64,000 nucleotides of DNA from Rhodococcus coprophilus NBRC 100603 (GCF_001895045.1 NZ_BDAM01000001.1:372001-436000), one strand, 5' to 3'. Positions 14,613-25,055 are shown, numbered from the stretch's first letter. Numbers and translations are program-made. Notes: generated by a model not told the origin, from the sequence alone.

Positions 14613-17600
14613 TCAGACCAGGCGGAACGGCGACGTGATCCGCGACGGTCGCCCCTCGCTCGGCAGCACCTCCTCGACCATGAATGTCACCGTCTGGTCG
14701 ATTCGCTCGAGAGACCGGAGTACTCGGGACAGCGTGGTGTAGTGCGGGATGTCGTACTTGTCGGTGGCCTTCATGTCCTCCTGCACCGCGGAGGGCGTTT
14801 CGCCTGCCAGTGCTTTCAGCAACGCCTCGAAGTTGTCCTCGTTGACGTCCTGGATCACACCCCATTGGGAGTCGGTCAGGACGTTCTCGTCGGGCGAGAG
14901 ACGCTCGGTGGCGGACACCAGGCGCCGCGTATAGAACAACAGAGCCCACAGTGCGGTGAGCCGCCCTTCGATCCCCCGGACATCGAGGGCCCCGGAGGAA
15001 CGGCGCAGCGGCACGGCCGTGGCCTCGACCTTCTGGACCAGCGTGGTCAGAGCGAGTTCCCGACGTGCGAGCTCCTGTCTGTCCAGGTTTCCCGCGGATC
15101 CGGACCGCAGGTGTGCGAGACAGACACCTGTGACGTCCTGGACGTTCCGCACCAACTGAGACGTGTCCGACGACAAGCGGGTGCGGGTACGGGTGGGCAG
15201 AACGATCGCGGCGACCACCAGCGCGAGGCCCGCTCCGATCGCCGTCTCCACGACACGCAGTTCGATGGTTTCGGTGTCCAGTTTGCCGAGCAGGTCGTAG
15301 AGCAACGCGACGAACGCCGTGATCCAGAGCGCCGACAGGACGTACGACACGGGACGGAAGTACGTCGACGCCAAGATACACAGCGCCAGTAGCGGGAATA
15401 CGACAGGAGTATCGGTCCCGACCACGATCGCGAAGCCGAACCCGATCGCGGCTCCGGCCACGGTTCCGACGATCCGCTGCATTCCCTTGAGAAATGTCTC
15501 CCCGTCGGTCTCGCCCAGTACGAAGAACGCGGGCAGCGCGGCCCAGTACTGGTAGGTCTCCGACACGGACCCTCCGATCCAGAGGGCCAACCCGGTCGAG
15601 AGCGCGGCTTGCACCGCACGGCGAATCGGCCCGGCAGCCGGGCCGCCGAACACGCGACCTCCGTTCGGGGCGGACGACGATTTCGGCTCGCCCGCAGCGG
15701 GTTTCGCTTCGGCCGCGGGAACCGAGCCGGCACCCTCGGTGTCGCCCGGACTCCCGAGGAGATCTTCGGGGCGCGCGCTATGCAGCGCGTCCACAGCAAA
15801 CCGGAGTTCACGCGCGGCATGATGCAACCGTCGCGCCGGCAGGGGCCAGTCGACTGGATCGGGCACGTCGTCGGGTGGACGGATCACGTCGTTCCCGTCT
15901 TCGGAATCGCCCATCCACGCCGGAAGATGCGGATAACTACGGATGTGGCGCTGGAGCTGTTCGAGCTCACCGGCGAGCAGAGCCCGAACCGGGACGCGTA
16001 TGCCGGATCCCGTCGCATCCCGAGCCGCCGCAGACAGATTGACGGTTGCGAGTTCGACATCGAAGAGCCGTATTCGCAGGTTGTTCAGCTGCTCGGCGGA
16101 GAAGTCAAGGGCCGGGTCCTGCTTGGTGAGCTGACCTCCCAGAAAAGACGCGGTGTGGTGGAGTTGGTCGAGTCCGCTGTGCACACGTTTGCGCAGGTCC
16201 GGATCCCAGCGGGCAGCCGACACGGTGTCGACGAGGGGATCGATGCTGTTCGCGACACTGTTCTCGAACGCCCGGACACCACCACGTACCAGCCCGACGT
16301 GTCCGTGACCCAGCGGAACGAACTGAACGAGTACCGACGCGGTGACGCTCACCAGGCCCGTCAGTGCGTACAGCCAGAAGTCATCGGGGCTCAGCCGTAG
16401 CAGCAGGCTGAAGTAGAACGTCATGAACAGCACCCGGCCGAGCCCGGCTCCTAGTGGCCCGAACCGAGACAGCAACACACCCACGAAGGCGAGCGCGGCG
16501 ACGGCGAACACCGACGGCAATCGTTCGTGTGGCACCAGGGTGATCAATCCGACCGCGACGACCACGGGGACCAGCGTCAGCATCCCGCCGAACTTGGCGA
16601 GTCCCGGGCGCGCACCGCTTTGCGCCGCAACCCCACCTGCGAACATCGCGATCATGCCGCCGAAGGTGGCTGTGGGCATCGGGTCTTTCCCGGCGACCTC
16701 GAGGCCGATCGCCACCACCGCAACCGAGGCCACCGCCGCGATAAGCACCCGCAGGGACCCGAAGAGCCGGATGTAGCCGGGATCGATAAGCGTGAGCCGG
16801 TTGGCGAAGAAGGCTCGTACGCCGCTGACGGCGGACTTCGGGGTGGAAGTGGCCGGCCCGGTTTCCGGGACAGTGGTTTCCAGAGCAGTGGTCTCCGGGA
16901 CATCCGCAAAGCCGGGTGCGTAGACCGGCTGATAATCGAGGTCCCGGCCGACCGCATCGGTGAACTGTTGCGCCCGGTACGCGAACGGCAGCCACTCGAC
17001 GTACCGTTCGTAGGCATCGTCGAGATCGGTGAACGGTTCGAGCCGAACGAGTTCGCCCATTCTCCGATTCACGCGGGCGAACCGGGCAACCCACGGATCC
17101 TCGCTCTCGGCAGGAGGCGCCGAGCGATGCCCGGCCGTCCGGTGCAGTTCGATGTTCTCCTCGATCAGCCGCCGGAACTCGCCACGCGATCTCGTCTCGG
17201 GAACATCGGTGCTCGTCCACCCGAGCAGGGGATGCATGTAGTCCGCGAACTTCAGGAACTGGTCGGTGAGCGGAAGCAGCATCGGCTCGACGGCCACCGG
17301 GTGGGACCTGGGCAACCCCCATCGAAGCGCCGCGACGACCCCGCTCAGCATCCGGATCGAATACGGCAGCGAGAAGGTGTCGCGGCCACTCTGGAAGTAG
17401 TAGGCGGAGTGGTGCAGCCGGACCCCGTCGGTGTAACTGCTGAAACTGTCCGCGATAGACGAGAGTTTGGAGTCGAGGTCGCGCGATTCGCCACCCGGAA
17501 AGTACGGCTTCAGGCTCGCGACCGGGTCGCCGATGCTGTTTCCGGGATTGTAGAACTGCGCGGAAAGACTGCGCAGGGCGCTGATCACTCCGTAGACCCC

Positions 17601-18062
17601 GAACAGAAACGCGAGTATCAGGAAGAGGAGCACGATGCCGGTGAGCGCCTCCAGGACCGAGATGATCCGGGCTACATCGGTATTGGGGACGAGTTGGGTT
17701 GTGCCCACCGTGGAGAGTTGGGCCGTACTGAAATAGATTGCACCGAACACATCGTCGGTGCCGCCGTTGTACAGGAAGCCCTGCCCGCTCATCATGCCGA
17801 GGTAGATCAAGGCGTAGCCCAGGATCGTACCGCCCACCCACATGCCCACCGTGACAACGATCTGAATGCCCGTGACCTGACGGAGTACGGCAGGTCGCCT
17901 GCCGCGTGACATCTTTCGCGTGATTCGCCTGATGGCGTGCCATACCCATGCCGTCACGGCATGGGTGAGAAAGCCTGCGTCGTCGTAATCGAGGGCGGTG
18001 AGGAATATGTCCAGCAGGGTCAGAGCCAAAATGATGATCCCGAGCCACTGGACGGCGTCCAC
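14613..18062 (-). CDS. Ion channel-like / FUSC-type fusion membrane protein
   Basis: A 1149-residue membrane protein of unknown function. The N-terminus (about residues 1-165) looks like a small channel: hydrophobic helices near residues 5-24, 67-90 and 134-160, with a pore-loop-like stretch [15 protein letters not shown] where potassium channels have TVGYG. A soluble region follows to about residue 430. Two blocks resembling the fusaric-acid-resistance (FUSC/AaeB) family then appear, about 440-620 and 814-960, the second starting [18 protein letters not shown] and containing [15 protein letters not shown] helical C-terminal tail ends the protein. GTG start outside the neighbouring gene. It could be an aromatic-acid exporter or a channel with a large regulatory part; neither can be shown. 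Confidence 0.7.
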   Translation of the reverse strand: MDAVQWLGIIILALTLLDIFLTALDYDDAGFLTHAVTAWVWHAIRRITRKMSRGRRPAVLRQVTGIQIVVTVGMWVGGTILGYALIYLGMMSGQGFLYNGGTDDVFGAIYFSTAQLSTVGTTQLVPNTDVARIISVLEALTGIVLLFLILAFLFGVYGVISALRSLSAQFYNPGNSIGDPVASLKPYFPGGESRDLDSKLSSIADSFSSYTDGVRLHHSAYYFQSGRDTFSLPYSIRMLSGVVAALRWGLPRSHPVAVEPMLLPLTDQFLKFADYMHPLLGWTSTDVPETRSRGEFRRLIEENIELHRTAGHRSAPPAESEDPWVARFARVNRRMGELVRLEPFTDLDDAYERYVEWLPFAYRAQQFTDAVGRDLDYQPVYAPGFADVPETTALETTVPETGPATSTPKSAVSGVRAFFANRLTLIDPGYIRLFGSLRVLIAAVASVAVVAIGLEVAGKDPMPTATFGGMIAMFAGGVAAQSGARPGLAKFGGMLTLVPVVVAVGLITLVPHERLPSVFAVAALAFVGVLLSRFGPLGAGLGRVLFMTFYFSLLLRLSPDDFWLYALTGLVSVTASVLVQFVPLGHGHVGLVRGGVRAFENSVANSIDPLVDTVSAARWDPDLRKRVHSGLDQLHHTASFLGGQLTKQDPALDFSAEQLNNLRIRLFDVELATVNLSAAARDATGSGIRVPVRALLAGELEQLQRHIRSYPHLPAWMGDSEDGNDVIRPPDDVPDPVDWPLPARRLHHAARELRFAVDALHSARPEDLLGSPGDTEGAGSVPAAEAKPAAGEPKSSSAPNGGRVFGGPAAGPIRRAVQAALSTGLALWIGGSVSETYQYWAALPAFFVLGETDGETFLKGMQRIVGTVAGAAIGFGFAIVVGTDTPVVFPLLALCILASTYFRPVSYVLSALWITAFVALLYDLLGKLDTETIELRVVETAIGAGLALVVAAIVLPTRTRTRLSSDTSQLVRNVQDVTGVCLAHLRSGSAGNLDRQELARRELALTTLVQKVEATAVPLRRSSGALDVRGIEGRLTALWALLFYTRRLVSATERLSPDENVLTDSQWGVIQDVNEDNFEALLKALAGETPSAVQEDMKATDKYDIPHYTTLSRVLRSLERIDQTVTFMVEEVLPSEGRPSRITSPFRLV

Positions 18063-18456
18063 GGCGCAAGTCTAGGGCTACGCGCCCGTACAGGTACGGA
18101 AGAACGGGATCGACAGCGAAGAACGGGCGATCCGGGCAATCGACGACGTGAGCCGCGAACCTGCGTTCATCGGCAGCACGTTCGAGTTGACGCGATTGAC
18201 CCGCATGACACAAACGCGGTGTATATGCTCGCGTCGGACTGCAAGTCTCGTCCTTCCGGCGACAGTGCGCCGGCGTGCCGAGAAAAGCGTGACTGACCGA
18301 TGTGAGGATCGGAGGTCGCTTGATGCGTATCGCTCGACACCAGGCAGGGCAGAGCCCGCCACCTCCATCCCAAGGTCGACAACAGTCCGAAATGCCTTGT
18401 TCAGCAGTCCCGTTCGCGGCCGATTACACACCCCGCCCGAAAGCGTAGGCCCGTCG
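18063..18456. other. Intergenic region between FUSC fusion and amt
   Basis: A 394-bp divergent interval that must hold promoters for both neighbours. No convincing gene is visible; reading frames here are short and lack family features. On the plus strand there are two TTGAC sequences (18186-18200) followed about 20 bases later by TATATG, a weak promoter candidate for amt. A short inverted repeat ACAC-N7-GTGT (18211-18225) overlaps it. No clear GlnR box was found by eye. Confidence 0.5.
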
Positions 18457-20085
18457 ATGACTTCTACGACCTTGTCCCAAGACGTGATCAACAGCGGTGA
18501 CACCGCGTGGGTGCTGGTGTGCGCAGCCCTTGTGCTGTTCATGACACCGGGCCTGGCATTCTTCTATGCCGGCATGGTGAGCAAGCGCAACACCCTCGTG
18601 ATGTTGCAGCAGAATCTGATCGGGCTCGGCATCATCTCGCTCACCTGGTTCGCCTTCGGTTACAGCATCGCGTTCGGCAACGACCGGGGCAACGGAGTCA
18701 TCGCCGATCTAGGATTCGTCGCGCTCACCAACATCGACGACGCCCCCAAGCCGGACCTTCACGTGGTGACCGAAACCGTGGCGATCCCGACGCTGGCCTT
18801 CTTCGCCTATCAGTTGATGTTCGCGATCATCACCCCGGCACTGGCCACCGGCGCAGTGGCCAATCGCCTCAAGGCATTCGGGTGGGCAGTGTTCATCGCC
18901 ATCTGGTCGGTGATCGTGTACGCACCGGTCGCGCACTGGTTGTGGGCCCCCGCCGGATGGTTGACCAAGATGGGAGCGCAGGACTGGGCAGGCGGAATGG
19001 TTGTCCACGCGTCGGCGGGTGCTGCCGCGCTCGGCCTGTTGATCGTCCTCGGGCGGCGCAAGGTGCGACCCAACCGCGCGCCGCTGCCACACTCGGTCCC
19101 GTTGGTGATCGTGGGCGCGGGAATACTCTGGTTCGGATGGTTCGGTTTCAACGCCGGTGACGGATTGCAGGCCAACGGAGTTGCCGCGCAGGCGTTGGTC
19201 AACACCCAGTTGGCGGGTGCCACCGCGATGCTTGTCTGGCTGGTGTTCGAGCGGTACCGGGAAGGCCATTCGACCGTGCTCGGAGCTGTGACCGGCGCGG
19301 TCGCCGGATTGGCGACCATCACTCCCGCCGCGGGTTATGTCAGCAGCTGGGCCGCGGTAGTCATCGGGGCGCTCGCCGGAGTGGTCTGTTACCTGGCACT
19401 CGGCCTGAAAAGGCTACTGCACGTGGACGATGCGCTCGATGTGCTGGCAGTCCACTTCGTCGGCGGCGTGTTCGGCACCCTGTGCGTCGGGTTCTTCGGG
19501 GAAGAAGCCATCAACTCGATCGGACGAGACGGTCTGTTCCACGGTGGCGGATTGACACTGCTGGGTTATCAGGTCGTCGCACTGGCCTCAGTGATCGCCT
19601 ACGCCCTGGTGCTCACCCTGGTGATCGCCTTCGCGATCGAGAAGACGATCGGACTTCGCGTCAGTGCCGAGGAAGAAGAGCATCTCGACCTCAGCCAGCA
19701 GGGAATGAGCGCCTACCAGGAGGGCCCCACTCCCCCCGATCCCGCGGCCGACGGGGCAACAGTTTCCGGGGCTCCGAAGCCGTTGGAGCCCGGAAACACG
19801 CTGTACCTGGTCACCGCGGTTCTCGACTCGGCTGGGGCCGCGGGCGTGGAACGGGAAGTGCTCGCCGCAGGTGCCCGCCGCGCGATGCTGTCCGAGGTGT
19901 CCGTCACCACTGCCTCCTCGGTGGATCAGATGGTCCGAGGACAGAAACGAACCGTGGACGTCACCCCACGAGTCCGTGCGGAAATCCTGACCCCCGCGGA
20001 GTCGCTGACCAACGTGCGAAGCGCCTTGTCGGCGTTGGGTGACGACCTCGTCGAAATGACCGTCGTGCCCGTCGAGAGCGGCTAG
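18457..20085 (+). CDS. amt: Ammonium transporter Amt fused to a PII-like domain
   Basis: A 542-residue inner-membrane ammonium channel. Residues 1 to about 400 are a normal Amt/Mep protein: FMTPGLAFFYAGMV near the N-terminus, the twin-His pair in VVHASAGAAAL and VLAVHFVGGVFGTL, and the cytoplasmic tail GLRVSAEEEEHLDLSQQG. After a Pro-rich linker, residues 449-542 align by eye with GlnB/PII: LYLVTAVLDSAG for the first strand, a T-loop-like stretch ending MVRGQKRTVDV, then RVRAEIL and MTVVPVE. The T-loop Tyr that is modified in GlnB is Val here, and the ATP-binding GDGK B-loop is missing. Upstream in-frame starts exist, but the ATG at 18457 begins the family match. Lies next to the urease genes, fitting ammonium handling. 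Confidence 0.9.
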   Translation: MTSTTLSQDVINSGDTAWVLVCAALVLFMTPGLAFFYAGMVSKRNTLVMLQQNLIGLGIISLTWFAFGYSIAFGNDRGNGVIADLGFVALTNIDDAPKPDLHVVTETVAIPTLAFFAYQLMFAIITPALATGAVANRLKAFGWAVFIAIWSVIVYAPVAHWLWAPAGWLTKMGAQDWAGGMVVHASAGAAALGLLIVLGRRKVRPNRAPLPHSVPLVIVGAGILWFGWFGFNAGDGLQANGVAAQALVNTQLAGATAMLVWLVFERYREGHSTVLGAVTGAVAGLATITPAAGYVSSWAAVVIGALAGVVCYLALGLKRLLHVDDALDVLAVHFVGGVFGTLCVGFFGEEAINSIGRDGLFHGGGLTLLGYQVVALASVIAYALVLTLVIAFAIEKTIGLRVSAEEEEHLDLSQQGMSAYQEGPTPPDPAADGATVSGAPKPLEPGNTLYLVTAVLDSAGAAGVEREVLAAGARRAMLSEVSVTTASSVDQMVRGQKRTVDVTPRVRAEILTPAESLTNVRSALSALGDDLVEMTVVPVESG

Positions 20086-20096
20086 CACGCTCGACA

Positions 20097-20138
20097 GGCG
20101 AGGGGCGTGCGGCGACTGTGTACCGCACGCCCCTCGCC
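20097..20138 (+). terminator. Terminator after amt
   Basis: A perfect 16-bp stem (GGCGAGGGGCGTGCGG and its complement) with a 10-base loop, starting 11 bases after the amt stop. No T-run follows, which is common for actinobacterial terminators. Confidence 0.8.
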
Positions 20139-20884
20139 CGTCGGGGGCTCAAACGGCCCAGGAGCAGCAGTCGTCGTCCGTCTCAGCCCGAACACCTCGG
20201 GCTCGCGATCGGATGCGGCGATGGCGTTTTCCGGCGTCGGAGGATCACGACGCAAGCACGGGAAATCAGGTGTGCCCCGTAATTTCGGGGCGGCAAGAGA
20301 AAATACTGGGCGATTACCATCGGGGGAAACTGCGATCCCGATCGCCATCGGTCCACGCCGCAGTTTTCCTCACTCTCGCTCGGATCCGAACCACTGAACA
20401 GCCGTCGAGGAAATTGCGCCGTCCGTTTTGGTCGTGGGTTTCGTCGGGAGATGCTCTCCGGCCGATTCACACTCCGATTCGGCAATTCTTTTTCAAAATC
20501 CGGATTCGGCACGTCTTTCGGTAAAGCCGATATGCAGGCATTCGACGAACGCCCTCAGCCTTTCGTCCCTGGCGGAGGCCCTGCCCAGTGGACTGGCGTC
20601 ACTACGGAACCGCGCACGGGCATACGAAACGAATCAACTGAACGACTGCACATATGAAGAGGTGATCAATTCACAGTACGTCGACGGGATAGCTGCCCCT
20701 TTATCCGTTGGGGTCGTCGTGTGTTTCCCGCGGTTGTTCGTCTCGGCATCACCGCTGCTGCGTTCGATAAAACCAAATCCCGGAACTCCCTGTGGCTCCG
20801 GCGTATCGTCCGAGACAGCGAGCCCCGGCTCGTCGCCGGAAGATGCTCATCGAATCGAAACCTACGGCATTGCGGGAGCAGAAA
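20139..20884. other. Long intergenic region upstream of the urease operon
   Basis: A 746-bp stretch with no recognisable gene. Reading frames of 68 and 176 codons exist but show no family features. Parts of it, especially about 20260-20520 and 20640-20790, are poorer in GC than the flanking genes. The inverted repeat GCCCCGTAATTTCGGGGC at 20274-20291 is the clearest local structure. The region should contain the promoter and nitrogen or nickel control sites of ureA, but no GlnR box, NikR site or known riboswitch could be assigned by eye. A small RNA or decayed gene is possible. Confidence 0.5.
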
Positions 20885-21190
20885 ATGGATTTGACTCCAC
20901 GAGAGATCGAAAAGCTTTACGTGTACCAGGTTGCAGAACTTGCACGGCGGCGCCGTGAACGGGGCACGAAGCTCAACGCCAGCGAGGCGACTGCGCTCAT
21001 CAGCGAGGCGATCCTGGAAGGCGCTCGCGACGGACGTTCCGTTGCGGAAGTCATGGAGCTGGGAAGAACGATCGTCGCGGAGAAGGACTGCATGAGAGGA
21101 GTGCGGGAGCGCCTGCCGCTTTTGCAGGTCGAAGCGACGTTCGTCGATGGGAGCAAGCTGGTCTCCTGCCACGACCCGATCGGGAAATGA
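20885..21190 (+). CDS. ureA: Urease gamma subunit
   Basis: Small structural subunit of the nickel urease that splits urea to ammonia and carbamate. The 101 residues match the family throughout: [42 protein letters not shown], and the C-terminal [18 protein letters not shown]. The ATG at 20885 follows a GGGAG ribosome-binding site; a longer in-frame reading to 20792 has no family similarity in its extra part. First gene of the urease operon; an unusual CbiX-like gene starts immediately after it. Confidence 0.97.
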   Translation: MDLTPREIEKLYVYQVAELARRRRERGTKLNASEATALISEAILEGARDGRSVAEVMELGRTIVAEKDCMRGVRERLPLLQVEATFVDGSKLVSCHDPIGK

Positions 21191-21191
21191 C

Positions 21192-22076
21192 GTGGCCGAA
21201 CCCGCAGGGAAAGACATCACCACGATTCTGGTCGCGGGCCACGAAAGCGCCGAGGGCGCGGACGTGCGATACCTCGAACAGGCTCGCAACCGGTGGTTCG
21301 TCACCCCGATCGGCCGGCCGCTCCACAATCTACTCACCCGCTGTCTGTCGTCCGGAGACGGAACGATCGTGGTGGTTCCCATGACGATGGGGCGTAATCC
21401 GACCCTCGTCGCCGACACCGCCAAGACGGTGCGGTGGCTGGAAGAGGGGGCACCGGGACGTCTCGCCATGGCGGCGCCGTTCGGCAGCCCCGATCATCTG
21501 ATTTCGTGGCTTCGCCTGGCGGCCACAGGTATTCGGAGCCGCTCGTCCGACGCCGCGATGGTGATCCAGGCCCCTTCCTCGGACCCTTTCGACGAAGCGG
21601 AACTGCACCGCGTCGCGCACCTGGTGCGCACCCACGGTGCAGGCAACGTAGTGGAGGTTGCCACGACACACACCGACGACGACCTTGTCGACGTTCTGCA
21701 ACGGCTGCGGCGGCTCGACCACCCGCACGCCGTCGTCGTTCCGGGAGGATTTCGCCGGGAATCCCCTGTTCCGTTGGACGACAGCAGGTTTGCAGGCTGC
21801 GAGTTCTACGGACCGTTGATGAGCGAACGGGCAACGATCCGCATCATCGATGCGCGCATTCGCGACGCGATGCACGAACTTGCCCACGGCCGTACCGGAG
21901 TCGAGTCCGGGTTGATGGCGGACCACGGCCACGGCTACGCACATTCGCACGCTTTCGACGACTCGTCGGAAAGCGCGCACGGACACGGACACGGACACGG
22001 ACATCAGCGCCATCCCGGCGACAATCCCGGCAACGAGCACAGCCACCGACACCCCGCTACCGCGTCTTCGCACTGA
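21192..22076 (+). CDS. CbiX-like chelatase-family protein with His-rich tail
   Basis: A 294-residue protein between ureA and ureB. The N-terminal 240 residues resemble the CbiX/sirohydrochlorin chelatase family: an opening [11 protein letters not shown] (family LVGHGS), [11 protein letters not shown], and a second-half [14 protein letters not shown]. The last 50 residues contain 14 histidines, including [13 protein letters not shown], a metal-binding pattern like the tail of UreE. No ureE is present in the operon. It may bind or deliver nickel for urease; it could instead insert metal into a tetrapyrrole, but no such pathway genes are near. GTG start, one base after the ureA stop, with GGGAAA upstream, so it is coupled to ureA. 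Confidence 0.75.
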   Translation: MAEPAGKDITTILVAGHESAEGADVRYLEQARNRWFVTPIGRPLHNLLTRCLSSGDGTIVVVPMTMGRNPTLVADTAKTVRWLEEGAPGRLAMAAPFGSPDHLISWLRLAATGIRSRSSDAAMVIQAPSSDPFDEAELHRVAHLVRTHGAGNVVEVATTHTDDDLVDVLQRLRRLDHPHAVVVPGGFRRESPVPLDDSRFAGCEFYGPLMSERATIRIIDARIRDAMHELAHGRTGVESGLMADHGHGYAHSHAFDDSSESAHGHGHGHGHQRHPGDNPGNEHSHRHPATASSH

Positions 22077-22134
22077 CAGGCAGGACCCGACGGCGCGCTG
22101 CGTCACGCAACCGCTCCGCGAGGAAGGAACCAAC

Positions 22135-22560
22135 ATGGTAGCCAAGCCCACATACCACCACACGGAAGAAGACATCGAGATCAACGCGGGGCGCCGCAGC
22201 GTCACCCTGCAGGTGAGCAACACCGGAGATCGTGCAATCCAGATCGGGTCCCATTTCCATTTCTTCGAGGTCAACAAGGCGCTGCTGTTCGATCGTGAGC
22301 TCGCCTACGGGATGCACCTGGATCTGCCCTCCGGGCTGGGGGTGCGCGTCGAGGCCGGCGACACCCGCGAGGTGACCCTCGTCGAGTACGCCGGCAATCG
22401 CCACGCCATCGGCTTCAACAACCTCGTCGACGGTGGTCTGGACTCGGAAGGCACAAAGATCCGTGCCATGGCGCTCATGAAGGAACTCGAGTACCAGAAC
22501 GGCACACCCCAGGCGCGAGAGAGCAAGAGCGGGTCGAAAAAGAAGAAGGGCGCAAAGTAA
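22135..22560 (+). CDS. ureB: Urease beta subunit with Lys-rich tail
   Basis: Structural subunit of urease packing against UreC. The 141 residues include [36 protein letters not shown] and a typical [19 protein letters not shown]. Family members are usually about 100-120 residues; here the C-terminus extends to a basic tail, [13 protein letters not shown]. The ATG follows GAGGAAGGAACC. The stop overlaps the ureC start (TAATG), so UreB and UreC are translationally coupled. Confidence 0.97.
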   Translation: MVAKPTYHHTEEDIEINAGRRSVTLQVSNTGDRAIQIGSHFHFFEVNKALLFDRELAYGMHLDLPSGLGVRVEAGDTREVTLVEYAGNRHAIGFNNLVDGGLDSEGTKIRAMALMKELEYQNGTPQARESKSGSKKKKGAK

Positions 22561-24284
22561 TGGCAATCATCTCGCGCAAGCAATACACGGATCTCTTCGG
22601 ACCCACGACCGGTGACCGAGTCACCCTCGCCGACACGAACCTCGTCATCGAGATCGAAAAAGACTTCAACGAGGACAGCTACGGCGACGAGATCGTCTAC
22701 GGCGGCGGCAAGACGGCACGCGACGGAATGGGTGCCGACCCCCAGGGAACCGATGCCCAGGGAGTGCTGGACCTCGTCATCACGAACGTGATCATCCTCG
22801 ATCCGGTGCTCGGCGTCCTCAAGGGCGATATCGGCGTACGGGGCGGGAAGATTGCCGGTGTCGGGAAATCCGGCAACCCACATCTTCAGAAGGGCGTCGA
22901 TCCCCGGCTCGTCGTCGGGCCGGGCACCGAACTCCTCGCCGGTGAACATTGCATCGCGACGGCAGGCGGCTTCGACTCCCATGTGCACTACATTTCCCCG
23001 CAACAGGGGGTGACGGCACTGGCGAACGGAATCACCACGCTCTTCGGTGGCGGCACCGGACCGACGGACGGCACCAACGGTGTCACCACCACCCCCGGCG
23101 TCTGGAACATCCACCGGATGCTGGAATCCGCCGAAGCCATGCCTGTCAACATGGGCTTCCTCGGAAAGGGGAACGGGTCCCTGCCGGAGGCGCTCTGTGA
23201 GCAGATCGAAGCGGGCGCGGCAGGTCTGAAGGTGCACGAGGACTACGGCGCCACACCGGCCGCGATCAGCAACGCACTCGATGTCGCCGACCGCTACGAC
23301 ATCCAGATCTCCGTACACACCGACACACTCAACGAGTCGGGCTTCGTCGAGAACACTCTGGACGCGATCGACGGCCGGACGATCCACACGTTCCACAGCG
23401 AGGGCGCCGGCGGCGGACACGCACCCGACCTCATCAAAGTCACGGGTCACCCGAACGTGCTGCCGTCCTCGACCAACCCGACGCTGCCCTACACGGCCAA
23501 TTCCGTGGACGAACTGCTCGACATGGTGATGGTGTGCCATCACCTGTCGCACGACATCCCGGAAGACGTCGCATTTGCGGACTCGCGCGTTCGCGCCGAG
23601 ACGATCTCCGCCGAAACCGTGTTCCACGACGAAGGCATCATCTCGATGGTGTCCTCCGATTCACAGGCAATGGGCCGTATCGGCGAGTCCTTCATACGTG
23701 CGTTCCAGATCGCACACCACTGCAAGGACAAGCGCGGCAAGCTGCCGGAGGACTCGCCGGACAACGACAATTTCCGCGTGCTGCGCTATCTGGCGAAAAT
23801 CACCATCAACCCCGCGATCACACAGGGCGTCTCGGACTACATCGGTTCGCTCGAAGAGGGGAAGATGGCCGACATCGTGCTGTGGCCGACGACGTCGTTC
23901 GCCGCCAAGCCCAAAGTGATCGTCAAGGGCGGACTGATCAACTGGGGACTGATGGGCGAACCGAACGCGTCGCTGCCCACGCCGCAGCCGGTGTACTACC
24001 GCCCGATGTTCGGTGCGCAGGGTAGGGCATTGCAGTCCACGAGAGCCACCTTCATGTCGAAGGCGGCCATCGCGAACGGCGTGCCCGAGAAACTGGGGCT
24101 GGAAAGCCAGGTGCTGCCGGTGAAGAGGTGCCGCAACATCGGAAAGCAGCACATGGTGCGCAACACCGCCACCCCCGTCGTCGAAGTCGATCCCGAGACC
24201 TACGACGTCACGTACGACGGCCGACTCGCGGCGATCGATCCTGCGCAGACGCTCCCGCTCACGCAGATGTTCTTCCTGGCTTGA
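22560..24284 (+). CDS. ureC: Urease alpha (catalytic) subunit
   Basis: Catalytic subunit holding the bi-nickel centre. All active-site residues are present: His141 and His143 in [12 protein letters not shown], the carbamylated Lys224 and His226 in [12 protein letters not shown], His253 in [11 protein letters not shown], His279 in [10 protein letters not shown], the flap Cys326 and His327 in [10 protein letters not shown], and Asp367 in [11 protein letters not shown]. Length 574 is standard. The enzyme is expected to be active once nickel is loaded by UreD, UreF and UreG. Start ATG overlaps the ureB stop. Confidence 0.99.
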   Translation: MAIISRKQYTDLFGPTTGDRVTLADTNLVIEIEKDFNEDSYGDEIVYGGGKTARDGMGADPQGTDAQGVLDLVITNVIILDPVLGVLKGDIGVRGGKIAGVGKSGNPHLQKGVDPRLVVGPGTELLAGEHCIATAGGFDSHVHYISPQQGVTALANGITTLFGGGTGPTDGTNGVTTTPGVWNIHRMLESAEAMPVNMGFLGKGNGSLPEALCEQIEAGAAGLKVHEDYGATPAAISNALDVADRYDIQISVHTDTLNESGFVENTLDAIDGRTIHTFHSEGAGGGHAPDLIKVTGHPNVLPSSTNPTLPYTANSVDELLDMVMVCHHLSHDIPEDVAFADSRVRAETISAETVFHDEGIISMVSSDSQAMGRIGESFIRAFQIAHHCKDKRGKLPEDSPDNDNFRVLRYLAKITINPAITQGVSDYIGSLEEGKMADIVLWPTTSFAAKPKVIVKGGLINWGLMGEPNASLPTPQPVYYRPMFGAQGRALQSTRATFMSKAAIANGVPEKLGLESQVLPVKRCRNIGKQHMVRNTATPVVEVDPETYDVTYDGRLAAIDPAQTLPLTQMFFLA

Positions 24285-24293
24285 GGGGACACG

Positions 24294-24986
24294 GTGACGT
24301 CTGATATTCGCCAGTTGCTGACGAGTCTGCAGTTCTCGGACTCGGCGTTCCCGAGCGGCTTCTACACCATGTCGCACGGACTGGAGGGTTACAGTCAGGC
24401 CCGCCTCGTCGACCCCGGTGAGGTGCAGGACCTGTTGTGTTCGTTGCTCGTCCACACGGTCGGGCCCGGAGACGCGACAGCCCTCGCCGCCGCACATCGG
24501 GCGGCGGGGGCGGGCGACTGGGACCTCGTCGAGGAGATCGACCACCGCTTGTTCGCGTCCAAACTGAACGCCGAGATGCGACGGGCGTCCGTGCGCAGCG
24601 GTCACCAGCTCGCGGACCTTGCCGACGTGGTGCTCGGCAGCGACGCCCTGGACGAGTACCAACGACGAGTGAAGGCGCGGGCCACGCCGGGATGCCAGCC
24701 GGTGGTGTCTGCTCTCATCTACTCGGCGACCGGCGTCGCAACGCGCATCGCGGTGGCCTCCGATCTCTCCGCATTCGCGGTGAGTTTCGTGGGCGCCGCG
24801 CTGCGCCTCCGGCTGACCGATCACCGGCAGGCTCAGGTGATTCTGCACGCGGTCGGTCCGGTCATCGAACAGGTGGCACACGACGCCGTCGAACGTGACG
24901 TCCACGACCTCGGAGGCTTCGCACCGATGGCCGACATCATGTCTGCCCAGCACGAACGCGCCGAGGCGCGCCTGTTCGCCAGTTGA
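24294..24986 (+). CDS. ureF: Urease accessory protein UreF
   Basis: UreF joins UreD and UreG in the chaperone complex that activates urease and is thought to control the UreG GTPase. The 230-residue all-helical protein shows the family N-terminus LLTSLQFSDSAFPSGFYTMSHGLEG and a C-terminal MADIMSAQHERAEARLFAS. The GTG start is preceded by GAGGGGAC, 9 bases after the ureC stop. It is followed by ureG after a 69-bp gap. Confidence 0.93.
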   Translation: MTSDIRQLLTSLQFSDSAFPSGFYTMSHGLEGYSQARLVDPGEVQDLLCSLLVHTVGPGDATALAAAHRAAGAGDWDLVEEIDHRLFASKLNAEMRRASVRSGHQLADLADVVLGSDALDEYQRRVKARATPGCQPVVSALIYSATGVATRIAVASDLSAFAVSFVGAALRLRLTDHRQAQVILHAVGPVIEQVAHDAVERDVHDLGGFAPMADIMSAQHERAEARLFAS

Positions 24987-25055
24987 CAGCGCACACCGTC
25001 GAACGGCCGGCCGAAGTGCCGGCGCAGGGAAAGACCCGAGGGGAACGGAAACATT

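Noticed and set aside
18148-18456. N-terminal extension of the Amt protein by 103 residues
   Set aside because: The extra residues are low in hydrophobicity and lack Amt similarity; the match starts at the ATG at 18457.
18063-18456. GlnR box before amt
   Set aside because: No pair of AC-N9-AC half-sites with acceptable GTNAC/GAAAC context was found; TTGAC repeats have 9-base spacing instead.
20260-20360. Cobalamin or other metal riboswitch before ureA
   Set aside because: A GGGGAAAC stretch looks suggestive but the surrounding conserved B12-box and helices are absent.
20428-20958. A 176-codon frame upstream of and into ureA
   Set aside because: It overlaps ureA in another frame, has no recognisable motif and no ribosome-binding site.
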